Source: Cladophialophora immunda
Taxonomy: Eukaryota; Ascomycota; Eurotiomycetes; Chaetothyriales; Herpotrichiellaceae
NCBI RefSeq assembly: GCF_000835495.1
Contig: NW_015622544.1
Location: 4,492,855-4,556,854 of the forward strand
Length of the DNA: 64,000 nucleotides
Direction of reading: 5' to 3'
Shown: positions 1-12,327 of the stretch, piece by piece
Position numbering within the stretch: position 1 is the stretch's first letter
How the letters are laid out: each line of letters starts with the position of its first letter
Translations under genes and position numbers: made by a program
The notes under the pieces: model-generated
Seen by the model: only the letters and a program-made list of their open reading frames with translations
Told to the model about the DNA's origin: nothing
Databases searched by the model: none

Positions 1-294
1 GTTCAGTATCTGATACTTGTCGTCATGAGTCCAATGGGACTAGCTATAGGGTTGAGCGCATATGGCGTCATTGTCTTGGGACGAGACGATGTTCTTGTCG
101 AATGGCTACAGCGGCTCGCCCTAGGTTGGAACATCTGGGGGAGTTGGGGCGTTCCTGTTGGCGTTTTGTGCATTTGGTTGCCCGCATGGGTCGTGAGTGC
201 GACTTTAGTGGCCAGCTCTTGGTTCACAACGACAGAGGCGGTCCAAAGTACGCAGAAAGCCACGAAGAAGATGTCATCCAAAACAGCGTCGTGA
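1..294 (+). CDS. C-terminal end of a membrane protein, cut by the window edge
   Basis: The frame is open from base 1 (GTT CAG TAT...) to a TGA at 292-294, giving about 97 residues. It is rich in hydrophobic stretches (around LILVVMSPMGLAIGLSAYGV and a W/V/L-rich segment near residues 50-75) and ends in a polar K/T/S tail, as expected for the last one or two membrane segments and cytoplasmic tail of an integral membrane protein. No family motif can be named. The opposite strand also has an open frame here, but it is less hydrophobic and less organised. The upstream part lies outside the window, so this could also be a chance open frame. Confidence 0.4.
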   Translation, partial: VQYLILVVMSPMGLAIGLSAYGVIVLGRDDVLVEWLQRLALGWNIWGSWGVPVGVLCIWLPAWVVSATLVASSWFTTTEAVQSTQKATKKMSSKTAS

Positions 295-1140
295 CGAGAC
301 ATGCCTCAGAACAGCAAAGATTCAAGATGAAAAAGATTCTCCGTCAAAAGAGCCTGTTATTCTAGGAACATGGTCTCTACAGCTCAACATTTGTACAACC
401 ACTGCCCCCGGCTCACCATGCTCGAGACCTGAAATTCCTGGGCCATAGACGCAACACCTGGATGCGCCTTGAGGTGACCACCCTTCAAGGTTGTCCCTCG
501 GAATGACAGTCTCTCCTAGGAGGGCAGCCTGGAGCCCCGTCCACCCTCATCTATAAAAGTCCTTCCAACATCCCTCAATGCCTTGAGCGCAGGTCCGGGC
601 GAGAGATCAATCTGATACAAGGCTGGAACATGTCGTCCACCAACTGATTAAGCTGGCCACGATGGAATCCTCCATGTCAAGATTTCCTGACTAATTTCGC
701 TCTGCATGCGATGATGGTCGAGGCTGATGTGGGGAAATTCTCCTGTGCGATGCTGCTTCCCGTAGCCTCGGCTTCAGGTTATTGGGTTTGATATACCTCG
801 TCTACTCTAGATACTTTACCCCTAAGAGGGCAGAAATCGTCTAGTCTTTACTGTTGGAGCAAGGCAATTGTAGCAATACGAGACTGTGTCCGAACGTCGA
901 ACGATCTTCATCACCACCTACTGTGTTTTCCTTCAGCCGAGCTTGAGCATCGGCAAGCCGGCCTAGTCGCCCGATACAACGATACACGGTCCTCGTGCTT
1001 TGCATAGCTATCCTTCTGGCCCAGAGTCCTTTTGTCCTCTTGCCTCGTCCACTTTAAAGTGATAACTCCTCGTCCTGGGCTTTCCCCTCCCTCCCTCCCT
1101 CCCTCCGTCCTCTTCCTGGTCCCTGCCCTTGCAGGACGCG
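295..1140. other. Intergenic region, promoter of the GFA gene
   Basis: No convincing gene. A TATA-like element (ctataaaagt) sits near 551-560, too far upstream to be the obvious core promoter of the next gene. A pyrimidine tract made of repeated CCCT units lies at about 1083-1110, 30-55 nt before the GFA start codon, typical of a fungal promoter or 5' leader. Confidence 0.5.
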
Positions 1141-2160
1141 ATGTCAAAGGACAACTCGCCGGCTGACAAGGTCGACCATGGGCGCTGCCTCTGCGGCGCC
1201 GTGACTTTCACAGTGGTGGGTGAGCCGGTATACAATGTCGTCTGTCACTGCGAGAACTGCAGGTGCGTAGTGGTCCACTTCCACTTTCTTCTTCCTGCTT
1301 GGGCCTTTCGTCACAGCCGGATTAGGGTTTGGAAATCCGGCCTTTTTGATTCCCATGTGTCTCTGCATGCTAGGCGACAGTGAGCTGTTGCGCGGTTAGG
1401 TGCGGAGTGAACGCTTTCGTGCCCTTTTTCGCTACATCCTGGGTTTCCAGCGAGTGATGAATGTCTTGTGTTTTGGGGGGGGGGGGGGTAATTCTCGCTT
1501 TTTATGCCGTTACCAAGGTTGTTTTCGAGCCTAGATGTACACACAGTATAGGGATCGGTTCAAGGGCAGAAGAAAGGAGATGGGATGGCGAAAGTTACGC
1601 TCGATAGCATCGGGGGGAGAATGAGTGCACAAAAGCTGACTTCTCGGGTGTCTCTAGACGACAAGGCGGAAGCACGTTGCACTGCGCAAGCATCTTTCTC
1701 AAGAAGGTATGTAAGCTCCCGATACGCCTTGAATTGCCCTATTGCATGCCCGCCTTTCTATCACTTGGGCCGTGGGCCGAGCAACTAGATCCCCCAGTCC
1801 CCTTGTGCGTACGTACCACACATACACCCCCTAACGATTCGGCAGCAATACACCCTGCACACCGGCTCCGAGAGCACGACGACGTACACCGACCCGGCCA
1901 CGCAGTCCGGCCAGCCGCTGTCCCGCGCGTTCTGCAAGATCTGCGGCTCCAAGGTCTGGGCCCAGACGCCGCTGAACCACGACATCATCTCCCTCCCCGC
2001 GGGCGTGCTGGACAGCGCCGCCACGCGGTGGGCGCCGCACAAGGAGCAGTTCTGCGACGTCCGGTGCGCGTGGGTGCCCGACCTGGGTGGCCGCGTGAGG
2101 GAGAGGTTCGGGAAGGGCCCCACGGCCAGCGCGGTGGACGGCGTGACTAGCAAGTTGTAG
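1141..2160 (+). CDS. GFA/CENP-V family zinc protein (glutathione-dependent formaldehyde-activating-like)
   Basis: Three exons (1141-1262, 1658-1706, 1846-2160) join in phase to 161 residues. The zinc motifs of the GFA fold are all present: GRCLCGAVTF near residue 19, CHCENCR ending exon 1, and FCKICGS in exon 3. Exon 2 continues the conserved segment after CHCENCR and gives RQGGSTLHCASIF. Family members act on S-hydroxymethylglutathione or related thiol adducts, but most fungal paralogues have no assigned substrate, so the reaction is inferred only at family level. The length is normal. The first intron (395 nt) is unusually long for this window and contains a run of about a dozen G near 1475-1488. 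A second in-frame ATG at 1129 is less likely because the GFA homology begins well after 1141. Confidence 0.85.
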
Positions 2161-2639
2161 AATGTCCCTCGTACATCCAGACGTCCTTGGAGGGTGGGAC
2201 GAGGTGGGACAAGGCGGGGTCACTGGTGAAGGTGGAGGGGAGGTGATTGAGGCATCAGCAGCACGTTGGTGAGGAATGATGGGGCGGTGAAGGGCTGGGC
2301 TGGTTCCAAGGGACCACGCACCGGCAAGGTTGCTAGGAGGTGCAGGGATTCATGGAGACAGGATGAGAGAAGAGGCTTATCAGGACATGTATGCGTCGAG
2401 CAGGCTGGACTTGGATGTCACTGTACGCTCATGGCTCGACACATAAGAACCGTTGGTGTATATTCGCCACCTCAATCTGATACACAGCTTTACCCTATAT
2501 AGCGGTTCGTAGTCTATTCATCATCAAGCACTGGAATTGCCCGCTTCGACGACATTATAGACGTGTGTCGACGTCCAAAGCCTGCACACCCAGTGTGAAT
2601 CGGGCCTTCATGGCTCAGCACGCTGGACGACACGGCGGT
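2161..2639. other. Convergent intergenic region
   Basis: Lies between the 3' ends of the GFA gene (plus) and the ketopantoate reductase gene (minus). No gene or repeat seen; presumably holds the two 3' UTRs and terminators. Confidence 0.4.
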
Positions 2640-3668
2640 TCAGAGCTTGCTTCCTCCTGTGGCATTCTGCTTCTGGGCCTCTCGGTTTTTCTCGGCCATC
2701 TTCAACAGAGCATATAGACTCTGCATCCTCGGCATCTCGTATCCCTTCTCCCGCGCGAGCCGGATCGGGTTCCCCAGGATGACTTCCAGCTCCATGAGCT
2801 TGCCCCCCTCCCAGTCGAGCAGCATGCTCGGCTTGCTCCCGCTTGTGTTCTTCCGCGTCGACCGAAGGATCTGTTCCGCGGTGGCAAATCCCGCCGGAAA
2901 CGGCTTGCCCACGACCTTGGGCGCAGTGGTCATCACCTCATCCATCACGCCCTTGAGATGCCTCGACAGCTCCGGGTCGTTGGACATGGCTTCATTGGTA
3001 GATCCACCCGACAGCACCGCGGACGGATTCATGGATGCATTGATGGCGATCTTATGCCAGCGGACGAGCTGGAGCTTCTCGTGCGTGTCGGCAATGGCAT
3101 CCTTGATGCCTCCCTTCAGGAGCAGGTCGACAAAGGTTTGGTTCTGAGCCGTTGCTGTTGCCTTGACCGCAGCCGAAGGATTTGATTCTGAGAAGTACGG
3201 CCCCACGTTTATCCGTGTCCAGCGGTTGTGTTTGATATGACCGTTCGAGGGCTGGGCACATGAGGCAATCGTCACGGCGCTTAGAATGGTTAATTGAGGG
3301 AATCGTTCGGTGTAGGGCTGTTCCACACCCAGACCGTTCTGGATCAACACAACAGCCGTACCGGGGCTAATGAGGCCCTCGAGGAGTTTCGAATCGTCTG
3401 AGACGTTGGGCAATGCTTTGGTGCTGACCACGACGAAGTCCCACTTGACACCGCTTTTGCGGGCTGAGTCGGGGGAATTAAATGTTCGAGTCGGAGTCCA
3501 AGTGTAATCCCCGTATTGGGAAGACGTTATTTGGAAGCCATTGGCCTTGACAGCTGAGTAGTTGGAGCGACAGACGACCGAGACGTTGGTGTTCGCAGTG
3601 CGAGCTACTCGGGAGGCATAGAATGCACCAATGGCGCCGGCGCCAAAAAACAAGACCTCGAGGGGCAT
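2640..3668 (-). CDS. 2-dehydropantoate 2-reductase (ketopantoate reductase, ApbA/PanE family)
   Basis: Uninterrupted 342-residue frame. The N-terminus has the Rossmann dinucleotide fold with GAGAIG at residues 9-14 and the family's characteristic start MPLEVLFFGAGAIGAFYASR. Mid-protein VVVSTKALP and IQNGLGVE are typical of the NADPH/substrate cleft, and the C-terminal helical domain has WHKIAINASMNPSAVLSG, which carries the conserved catalytic lysine and asparagines. The family reduces ketopantoate to pantoate in pantothenate/CoA synthesis. Filamentous fungi have several paralogues, some acting on other 2-ketoacids, so the exact substrate is open. It is divergent from the chitinase gene across about 400 bp. 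Confidence 0.85.
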   Translation of the reverse strand: MPLEVLFFGAGAIGAFYASRVARTANTNVSVVCRSNYSAVKANGFQITSSQYGDYTWTPTRTFNSPDSARKSGVKWDFVVVSTKALPNVSDDSKLLEGLISPGTAVVLIQNGLGVEQPYTERFPQLTILSAVTIASCAQPSNGHIKHNRWTRINVGPYFSESNPSAAVKATATAQNQTFVDLLLKGGIKDAIADTHEKLQLVRWHKIAINASMNPSAVLSGGSTNEAMSNDPELSRHLKGVMDEVMTTAPKVVGKPFPAGFATAEQILRSTRKNTSGSKPSMLLDWEGGKLMELEVILGNPIRLAREKGYEMPRMQSLYALLKMAEKNREAQKQNATGGSKL

Positions 3669-4066
3669 CTCTGTGGAAGGAAGGAATAGAGGAAGCGTAG
3701 AAGACGCAATAAACCTTCACAGGGGATATGTAAAAGGTAATATACCGGGAGGATTGAGGTCGAGGAAGCAGGGAGCATGATAGCCTTGATGCCGAGGAAG
3801 GACGCCGCCTCAATGATTTGCCGGAGATGCTCGACCGCACTAGCCACGAGCACAGCCTCGTCACCAGCCACAGTTCAGCCACATGTTTACGCCACTTAAC
3901 CTTCTCCGCCCTCGTCACCATCATCATCCTACCCACCGTCAGCTGCGCAGGCAGACGGGTTTGAGACAGCAGCTGAATATCCAGCTTGCGTATCACCAAC
4001 TTCCTTCGACCACATTTTGGGGCCAGACTGTGACTACTCATTTAAAGCCTGCCTCTCGGAAAGGGC
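3669..4066. promoter_or_regulatory. Shared divergent promoter, ketopantoate reductase / chitinase
   Basis: A 398-bp interval separates two outward-facing start codons. Both strands have short open frames here, but none resembles a protein. The region must contain both 5' leaders; no specific operator is recognised. Confidence 0.45.
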
Positions 4067-4564
4067 ATGCTTTGCGTTCTGTCCTTCCTTTTCATCGCCT
4101 TGCTATACTCATATCCCGTCTTGACTCAGTTCATCCCCCAACTTGACCTTGGCCAGAGTTACCATACCATGGGCGGTGGACACGGGATTCGCTCGGTCGT
4201 GTATTACGTGAATTGGGCGCCCTATGCACGCAATCACCATCCTCAAGACCTCCCTGCGGAGAATCTCACCCATGTCCTCTACGCCTTTGCCAATGTCAAA
4301 CCTGACAGCGGCGAGGTCTATCTGACAGATCCTTGGTCTGATACTGACAAACACTACGACGGTGATAGCTGGAATGACTCGGGGACGAACGTGTATGGGT
4401 GCGTGAAGCAACTGTTCCTTCTGAAGAAGAGGAACCGCAACCTCAAAGTGCTTTTGAGCATTGGTGGATGGACTTACTCCTCAAACTTCGCACAGCCTGC
4501 CAGCACGTCCGGTGGACGGAGAAACTTTGCAGAGACAGCTGTCAAACTGCTGGAAGAACTGGGA

Positions 4565-4596
<32 letters not shown>

Positions 4597-5359
4597 TAAG
4601 AATGAAAGTGAGGCGGCAGACTTTGTCAAGCTGCTGCAGGAGACTCGCCACGCCCTCGACGCGGCAGCTGCCAAACGACACCATACCAGGTTTTACTTGA
4701 CGGTGGCATGCCCCGCCGGACAGTCCAACTTTGAGAAACTGAAGATCGCCGAGATGGACAGTCTACTCGACTTTTGGAACCTGATGGCATATGACTATGC
4801 AGGATCATGGGACCAGCGAGCGGGGCACCAAGCAAATCTATTCCCCTCCCAATCCCACCCTCAGTGTACGCCGTTCAGCACCGTGGCTGCCATCGAACAC
4901 TACACCAGGCATGGGGTACATCCATCCAAGATTGTCCTGGGAATGCCCTTGTACGGCCGAGCCTTCATATCGACCTCCGGACCCGGGCATGCGTTCAATG
5001 GGGTGGGCGAAGGAAGCTGGGAGCAAGGTGTCTGGGATTACAAAGCACTCCCAAAGCCTGACAGCACCGAGTTCCACGATCGTGATGTTGGTGCCAGCTG
5101 GAGTTACTGCCCTTCTTCGAACACCATGATAAGCTATGATACGCCAGATTTGGTAGCTCAGAAGGCGAATTTTGTGCGAGACTATGGCCTAGGCGGTGGC
5201 ATGTGGTGGGAGAGTTCAGCCGACAAGGCGATTGGACAGGGCAGCCTGATTGAGACATTTCTCAGGCAGAGTGGTGGGCCGAGTGGGCTGGAAGAGGTCA
5301 AGAATTGCCTGGAATATCCCGAGAGCAAATACGACAACTTGCGGAACAAGTTTGAATGA
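4067..5359 (+). CDS. GH18 chitinase (fungal ChiB/Chi42 type)
   Basis: Intronless 430-residue frame. The glycoside hydrolase 18 signature [10 protein letters not shown] is complete, with catalytic D168, D171, D173 and proton donor E175 (numbered from the ATG at 4067). Flanking family blocks are present: [30 protein letters not shown] and [11 protein letters not shown]. The enzyme cleaves beta-1,4-GlcNAc chains with retention through substrate assistance. The first 21 residues are strongly hydrophobic and could be a signal peptide or anchor, which would make it secreted or vacuolar. The next ATG (4169, MGGGHG) would give a leaderless form like intracellular autolytic ChiB enzymes. No chitin-binding module follows the catalytic barrel. 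Confidence 0.93.
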
Positions 5360-8300
5360 GGTCAAAGGCATCACCTGCCGTCGTCAGCTGGGATGCTTGA
5401 AGTGTTGACAAAGAGTAATGTGCATCAGAGTGGAGATGCTAGCAACAGCTGAACAGATCACTTTCTAAAATTTCGGAGCCATTGTCAAGGGATGGCTTCC
5501 ATATCCATGGTGATCGCTTCCTCCTAACGCAATCGGCAGGGTCTCCAGCCGCGTTTTGTGTAACATGAAGGCAAGGTGGAAGGCACCCGGCGGGTAGGGA
5601 TGATGAATAGACCCCGGTCGAGAATGAAGGACAGCTGTCTGTCAACCATTGATGGGCGTGATATTGGCAAACCTAGCCTCGATGGTCTGAGTACCGAACG
5701 AGTCTGTACATGTCATCCAGGAGACGGGTGTTCAAGGTCCCCTCCACACCTCGCCCTGTCGCCGTACCAATGACTCCCCAGCAAGCGAGGCATGACACTG
5801 CTTCTGTCAAAACTAGACACCACATAGAGGACTTTTCTCTTACCTAATTCACCTGTTCTTGCCTGTCTACCGCTGGCGCCTAGGTGGTTGCCTTGCTGCA
5901 AAGAGCTGTCGCTGAAAGCCACGGAATCATCCCCCCTGGCGAGCCTTTGTCGATAGTCTCATGGACCCTGGCGCCGCGGGTGGTCGACCAACAGAGATCT
6001 GCGAGATTGACATGGGCCTGCAAACTAACTCCTCATCCGATCTACATACCACTAGATCATATCAACAAGCCAGCGAGCTCATTGCTCTTTGAATTGGGCC
6101 AGGTAACGGGAAGGCGAGCTCACAGTCCATCGATCGAATCGATTTTTTGCAGGTTGATGGATCCAGACGTGCCGTCTCGTCGCAAGCCACTTTTGTCATG
6201 CCAAAAACGTGTTTCATCTTGGCGGTTGTAAGGGGGTTCGCTGCCCACAAAGTCCGCCACTGACGACTGTCATCTTTTGTTCGACCAAGTTCCTCAGGAC
6301 TCGCGGGAAGTACCCGCTGGAGAAGCATGCCATGCCTATCGGTCGGCCGCCCTCGGTACGGAGTACAGTCAATCAGACAGCAAGTTCCACTGTGAGCTGA
6401 TGACGAGAAAGCAATTACTCAACAAATACCAGGGATGTTGACCTGCCACACCTGTCAAGACTCAAGGCCTGCAGTGAACAAGGAATCCGGATCCAAGGAG
6501 CCAGTGTTGGGATTCTGGGGTCTGGAGGAGGCGAAACGCTCGTGTTTGAGGAGTGCTCTAGAGCAACATCAGTGCCATCTGAAACTTGGACTCGAGCACC
6601 AACGAATCTCAAGTCGTTCTTGACCTACCCCTGCACATGCTCCACCTCAGCTCCCACTCACCCCCCTTACCTAGTTCGTGGGAGCCGTGAAACCCACAGT
6701 TAGCTCTGCAAGACACCACACAGATACGACTCCTCCAGCCCTTGTTCAAGAGGGTCGCATCTGGGTGGCTGATCTAGACCCGGGCAAACCAGCAGCTACC
6801 GGAATTCCTTTTGCTAGAAAGCTCTCGTTGTGACAGAGTAAGGCGCAGGGAACTTGCCATTCAGGCCATCAAGGCGAATGCCATGCAAGAAGCTATCTGC
6901 CAGTAGTCAGGTACACACGAGGTCCAAGCTTGCGGATACCACAGTGTCATTCTTCCTATTGGGTGGTAAGCCTGACGTTGGGCTGGCACGGTCTCTCCCC
7001 CTTGCATGCACGAGGTTTTTTGACATTTGATGAGCGTTTCCGGGAGAGGATATCAAGAAATTAACATGCCGGCCAAAATGGAATATCCAAATTTGCCAGG
7101 GCACCGACGGCACATTCTTGCGGATCTAGACGCTTGCGTGTGAGCGTCAAACAGACCGCAACAAAGATGGACAGTGGGACATTGATCGGCAAGGCTCAGG
7201 CTGAGGCCGTGGATTCGCATCTGATCGTCCATCCACCCTGCAACTTGATGTACATGCTTCTCTTTTGCTACGCGAGAGAACAGCTCGATTAGCCCAGAAC
7301 AACCATGTTCACCGTCCCGTAACCTAGTGCTCCTCACATGGAATGCCGCTCGGGATCTGGAAGCAGTCTCGGAAAGTCAAAAGGAAAGGATTCTAGGAAT
7401 GGGCTATGGAGGCGGTGGCTTTCATGAGCTGGTCAGCGACTTTTTTGCAGAGTGTGGACGGATTAGGCTGGGTGGGCGTCGTTAGCGGTTGAAGGCTTGG
7501 AGAGAGCAGGGATGCAAACCGTCTATCCGGAGTCAGTTGACTTTCTGAATTACCCCTGAGAGGCACCGAGGAGGAAGGGATGAGAGAGGAGGGAGGAGAG
7601 ATCAGAGCCAACCCCGCCAAGCCGCGGGCAGCCTAACCAGAGCGAGATAGGTTTCCTGGGTAGCTGGCGACGCCTATGAGGCACCTACGAGCAAACTCCG
7701 TGCAGCAGCAGTGGTAAGTAGGGACTTGCCTAGGAGCTACTCGTACATCAACGGGAGGAATCCACCCCCTCCACCCTCCTTCAGGCACTGACATGCAGCC
7801 TAGTGAGCCTGTCAAAGCTCCTCAGAGACCAACTTCTCCATATGCCCATCATCCTCCACTGACGCGGCTGCCTGTCTTGTCCACGCCTTTTTTCCTCCTC
7901 GTTTGCTGCCAAAAGTTTATTGCCAGATCATAGTCTAAACGGCCCCTCTCTCATTCCCCCTCCAGGCATTGAGGCCACCTCTGAGGTTTAACTGGCATGC
8001 ACCCCAGGGCAGGGATTGCCAGGGCTCAGTCGTCCACCTCCAAGCCCCCAGCCAACTACTGCTCGAAAAGAAACCCGCCGTGAACCACCCTACCCAATCC
8101 AGAGCCACCCCCCTTCTTTCCCTTCCTCCCTCCCTCTTCACCAGTTCCTATCCCTCGTCTATCCACACATCCACACTTCCACCCATTCACCGTTCCCAAA
8201 AAATAGTCCTCCATCAACGCGCCCTGACGCCCTGACACCCTCCACGACCCTCTCTTCCCCCCTATCATTTCTGGCCATCCGGCTGCCGTCCTCCCACTCC

Positions 8301-8991
8301 CTTCATTCGTCCGCACGGCTGTTCCTGGTTCCTGACAGACTTCTGTCCAACACCACTCCGTGCCTCGCTGTTCGCTCGCTGCCATTTCTCTTATCTTCAT
8401 CCCAGTCGCCAACCAGCATCCTCCACGCTTCCCTCAATCCACCCATCCTCCGTTGTCGCCCTCTGCAGTTGCATTCTTCAAGCCGCAATCCTCCATCTGC
8501 GCCGCCAGTCACGGTGCGCCTGCGCACACCTCAACCCACCAGACCTTCTCTTCAACGCCCTGCCTTGAACACCGCCTGCCCCCCGCCAGTTCATTCACAA
8601 GGGCTTTACCTTGCCGCGTTTCACTGTTCAGGATATCTGTAATCTCTGTCGGGTGGAGCTTTTCTGCTTGTGTTTGTTCGAAATCTGCATCTTGACAGGA
8701 GAAGAAGGGAGAAGAGATTATTTACATTACTCTCGCGCCGGTCGCATCGGACGTTTCCCACCCCCGTCGAAACTTCAACACAAATAATACTGCAATCTGC
8801 CCTTTCCAGTCCGATATTTCCAACCCGCCTGCGTCTGCGTCCCGGGAGGAAACGATTGTGCATCACCGATCCCAGATGACCTGCGGCCCGTTCTGAAACA
8901 CGGCCGACGTCACAATATCATACAACCCCCGAGTTGCATATAGAGTTCAACATCCCGCCTTGGATTCTGTTGCCTGGCCCATAAAGAGTAG
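5360..8991. other. Long gene-poor stretch and leader of the RasGAP gene
   Basis: 3.6 kb with only short, unconvincing open frames on both strands. The left half has ordinary composition and shows no recognisable transposon or RNA gene. From about 8080 to 8620 the plus strand becomes strongly C/T-rich (runs such as cccttcctccctccctct), as in fungal promoters and long 5' leaders. A 208-codon Ser/Pro-rich frame there (8016-8642) is a by-product of the composition. A GTACGGAGTAC motif occurs at 6356-6366. A distal enhancer, an unrecognised long non-coding RNA or a long 5' UTR with upstream ORFs are all possible. Confidence 0.4.
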
Positions 8992-11535
8992 ATGAGCTCT
9001 TCACTTCGTTCCGACGTGCCCAGGCGTGTCTCCAGCGCAAAGGACCGTTCAAGGTCGCGTCGATCCAGACAGGGTGCCGACATGGCGGTCGCAACCATGC
9101 TCCAGCCTGCCTCACGAGGCTCGACCTCGACAAACTCCTCCTTCGAACCTGTCAGCCGTACGAATACCTTCTCGAGCCATGATGGCGCCCGCTCCTTGCG
9201 ACAGAGCAAACGGGTCAGCATGACCGCCCTCTATGCGAGCATGAGCGCAAAGGACAAAGACTTGGAAATCAGCGATGACCTCGCCCGAGCACAACGCTCA
9301 CTCAGGGACTTGAAGGTCAAGATTTCAAACCAGTCCAAGAAGAATTTCGTCCTTGAAAAGGACGTCCGTTACCTGGACTCGAGAATTGCCCTGTTGATCC
9401 AAAATCGTATGGCCTTGGAAGAGGTAAGTTTGGACCACATTGGCCCGGTGTTGAACGTTGTGCTAATACCATGTCAAGCAAAATGAGGTGGCCAGCCACC
9501 TTGATGAGGCCGCCGAGCTCCAAGAAGGCTCATTCCCGAACGACGACAAGACTCAGAAATATGGCAACCTATTCTTCATGCTACAGTCAGAACCCAGGCA
9601 TATTGCTCACCTATGTCGCCTGGTCACCATGGCCGAAATTGATTCTCTGTTACAGACCGTCATGTTCACAATCTATGGAAATCAATACGAGAGCCGAGAA
9701 GAGCATCTACTGCTGACCATGTTTCAATCGGTCTTGACCCATCAGTTCGAGACAACGCCCGAATACTCCTCCTTACTCCGCCAGAATACTCCAGTCTCCC
9801 GCATGATGACCACCTATACCCGGCGAGGCCCCGGGCAGAGTTTCCTCAAAGAAGTCCTCGCCGAAAAGATCAACTCTCTGACCGAGTTGAGCGACGTGGA
9901 TCTTGAGATCAACCCCTTGAAAGTCTACGAGGCCATGGTCAAGCAAATCGAGGAAGATACCGGTACTCTGCCGGAAGACCTACCCCGGTCTGTGACAGCC
10001 GAATTTGCGGCGGAGAATGCACAAGTGCAAGCCATCATTACGCCACGCCTCAAGATGCTGACTGAAATCGCGGAAGGATTCTTGTCCGCGATTATCGAAT
10101 GCCTAGAGGACACCCCGTATGGGATCCGTTGGATCTGCAAGCAAATTCGGAATCTGTCCCGGCGCAAGTACCCCGACGCCCAGGACCAGGCGATTTGCAC
10201 CCTTATTGGTGGCTTTTTCTTCTTACGCTTTATCAATCCTGCCATTGTCACTCCAAAATCTTACATGCTGATTGAGAGAGTGCCGGATGAGAAACCCAAA
10301 AGGACTCTGACCTACATTGCTAAGATGCTGCAGAACCTGGCCAACAAGCCGTCCTATGCCAAGGAACCGTACATGGCCAAGCTGCAACCTTTCATTCAAC
10401 GGAACAAGGATCGCTGCAACAAGTTCATGTTGGACCTGTGCGAAGTTCAGGACTTTTACGAGAGCCTGGAGATGGACAACTACGTGGCACTTTCCAAGCG
10501 TGATCTCGAGCTTCAGATCAGTTTGAACGAAGTTTATGCTACTCATGCATTACTTGAGAAGCATAGCACGGAACTGGCCAAAGATCCTTCTTCTCACTTG
10601 GGCATCCTGCTGCAGGAACTTGGTTCAGCACCACCGCAATTGCCCAGAAAAGAAAACAGGGCGATCAACCTACCTCTCTACAGCAAATGGGAGACCACTT
10701 TCGACGATCTCACTCACGCACTCGACATCACTCCAGAAGAAATCCACTTCATGGAGGCGAAGAGCACGTTTGTGCAAATCATGCGAAGTTTGCCGCAGAA
10801 TGCCGTAGTCATGCGGCGCCCTCTTCGCCTTGACCGGGTGGCCGAAGCGGCGGGGACCCTTAAGAATGACGCCGTCATGGTGCGGAAAGGCATCCGGTGT
10901 ATGGAACTTCTTACGCAGCTGTCCGAATGGGGAGTGATAGATCGTGCCGACGACTATGCAGTGCTCCGTGATGAAGTTGAGCAGGAGCTGGCCCACCTCG
11001 GCTCGTTAAAGGAGAAGGTGCTCGAGGAGACGGCCAAGTTGGAGGATGTCTACAAGACGATTCGCGATCACAACACATATCTTTTGTCCCAGCTCGACAC
11101 ATACAAGAATTACCTGCACAACGTGCGTAGCCAGTCTGAAGGCGCGAGAAGAGGCAAGACGGAGAAGGTGCGAGAGCTCGGCCCATACAAATTCACCCAT
11201 GCACAACTGGAGAAGGACGGTGTGATTACGAGAAGCAATGTCCCCGAGAACCGGAGAGGTAATATCTTCTTCATGTTCCGGAGCCCCCTTGCCGGTACTT
11301 TCGTCATCAGCCTGCATTACAAAGGTGAGTCTCATGGTGTTGATAGGGGTGCAGTGGATTCGAGACTAACACGGTGGCAGGGCGTGCTCGTGGTCTCCTC
11401 GAGTTGGATCTGAAACTAGACGATCTCCTCGAGATGCAGAAAGATGGGCAGGACGACCTCGACCTGGAATATGTGCAATTTGACGTCTCAAAGGTCCTGA
11501 CCCTCCTCAACAAACGGTTTGCGAGGAAGAAGTAG
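8992..11535 (+). CDS. Ras GTPase-activating protein, IQGAP-related (fission yeast Gap1/Sar1 type)
   Basis: Three exons (8992-9423, 9479-11324, 11381-11535) join in phase to 810 residues. The Ser/Arg-rich N-terminus is followed by a coiled-coil-like segment (about residues 80-170), then the RasGAP domain (about 240-470) with the hallmark [12 protein letters not shown]. The C-terminal third ends in the RasGAP_C region typical of IQGAPs. There is no calponin-homology domain or IQ repeat, so it matches the short Gap1 class rather than true IQGAP. The protein should speed GTP hydrolysis by Ras at the plasma membrane and so restrain cAMP or mating/polarity signalling. Both introns are short and have canonical ends. 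Confidence 0.92.
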
Positions 11536-12327
11536 AAGGCGACTTGGGCCACCTCCATCAAGGCTACACGATAATTGGAGCACGAAAGCACGAAGAGCAT
11601 ATTCAGGCAGATATCTCGGAACACGACGGGGACGAGCGACACGACTGACTTGAAGCAAACAACACTCCCAGCGATTGACGACCAAGAAGCCGGCGAGCTG
11701 AGCGGGACATTGCCATATCGATTTTTGCGCTGGGCCCCTTTTCTACCCCCTTTTTGTTTTACTAGAAATCAAAGCGCGTCATCATTTTTTGTGTAACTGT
11801 AATATTTTCCACCGGGAATCTGTCTCGAGGTTGTTGTTGCTGTTGTTGAAGAGCGAAGGACTGTTTGTGTCTGTGTACGGTGCGTGTAATATATCAAAGG
11901 GGAGCACCACACCCCCCCGGAGACCCAGGACGGCAAGTTGTTTTTGGAATGAAGTAAAACATGAATTTTGTATTGCGAGACCAGAAAGGGGCGAGGCGAG
12001 CAAGTCGACAGGGAGCAGGGAAAGAAAAGGATGGGAAATAACCCTCATTGTACTAATAGGACGCCCCCTGGCTTTTGGCATTTTGATCACAGAAGATTTT
12101 TTGTTTTGCTTTGGCCCCCTTTCCCCGGGATGGGATTAAAATCTGATATCCCACGGAGTTTATCGCGCTCTTGATCTCTCGCATGTCGGTATCCCTCTCG
12201 GTCTCTCCTTGGGTGTGTCTCTCTCTATCGCTTGGATAGGACGGGTATATTGACATGGGCATCGTCGGATGTGTGGACCGTATAATTCGCCGTGAATTAA
12301 GTCGGTGAGTTGTGCTTTGTGTTCTCT
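11536..12327. other. RasGAP 3' UTR and convergent spacer
   Basis: No gene. Contains AT-rich segments (around 11795-11890) probably belonging to the RasGAP 3' end, and a CTCTCT-rich tract near 12174-12235. Convergent with the NLR relic on the minus strand. Confidence 0.4.

Noticed and set aside
3478..4041. 187-codon minus-strand frame between ketopantoate reductase and chitinase
   Set aside because: Overlaps the start of the reductase in another frame; Ser/Leu/Arg-rich, without motifs.
8016..8642. 208-codon Ser/Pro-rich frame upstream of RasGAP
   Set aside because: Arises from the C/T-rich leader; equally open in neighbouring frames.
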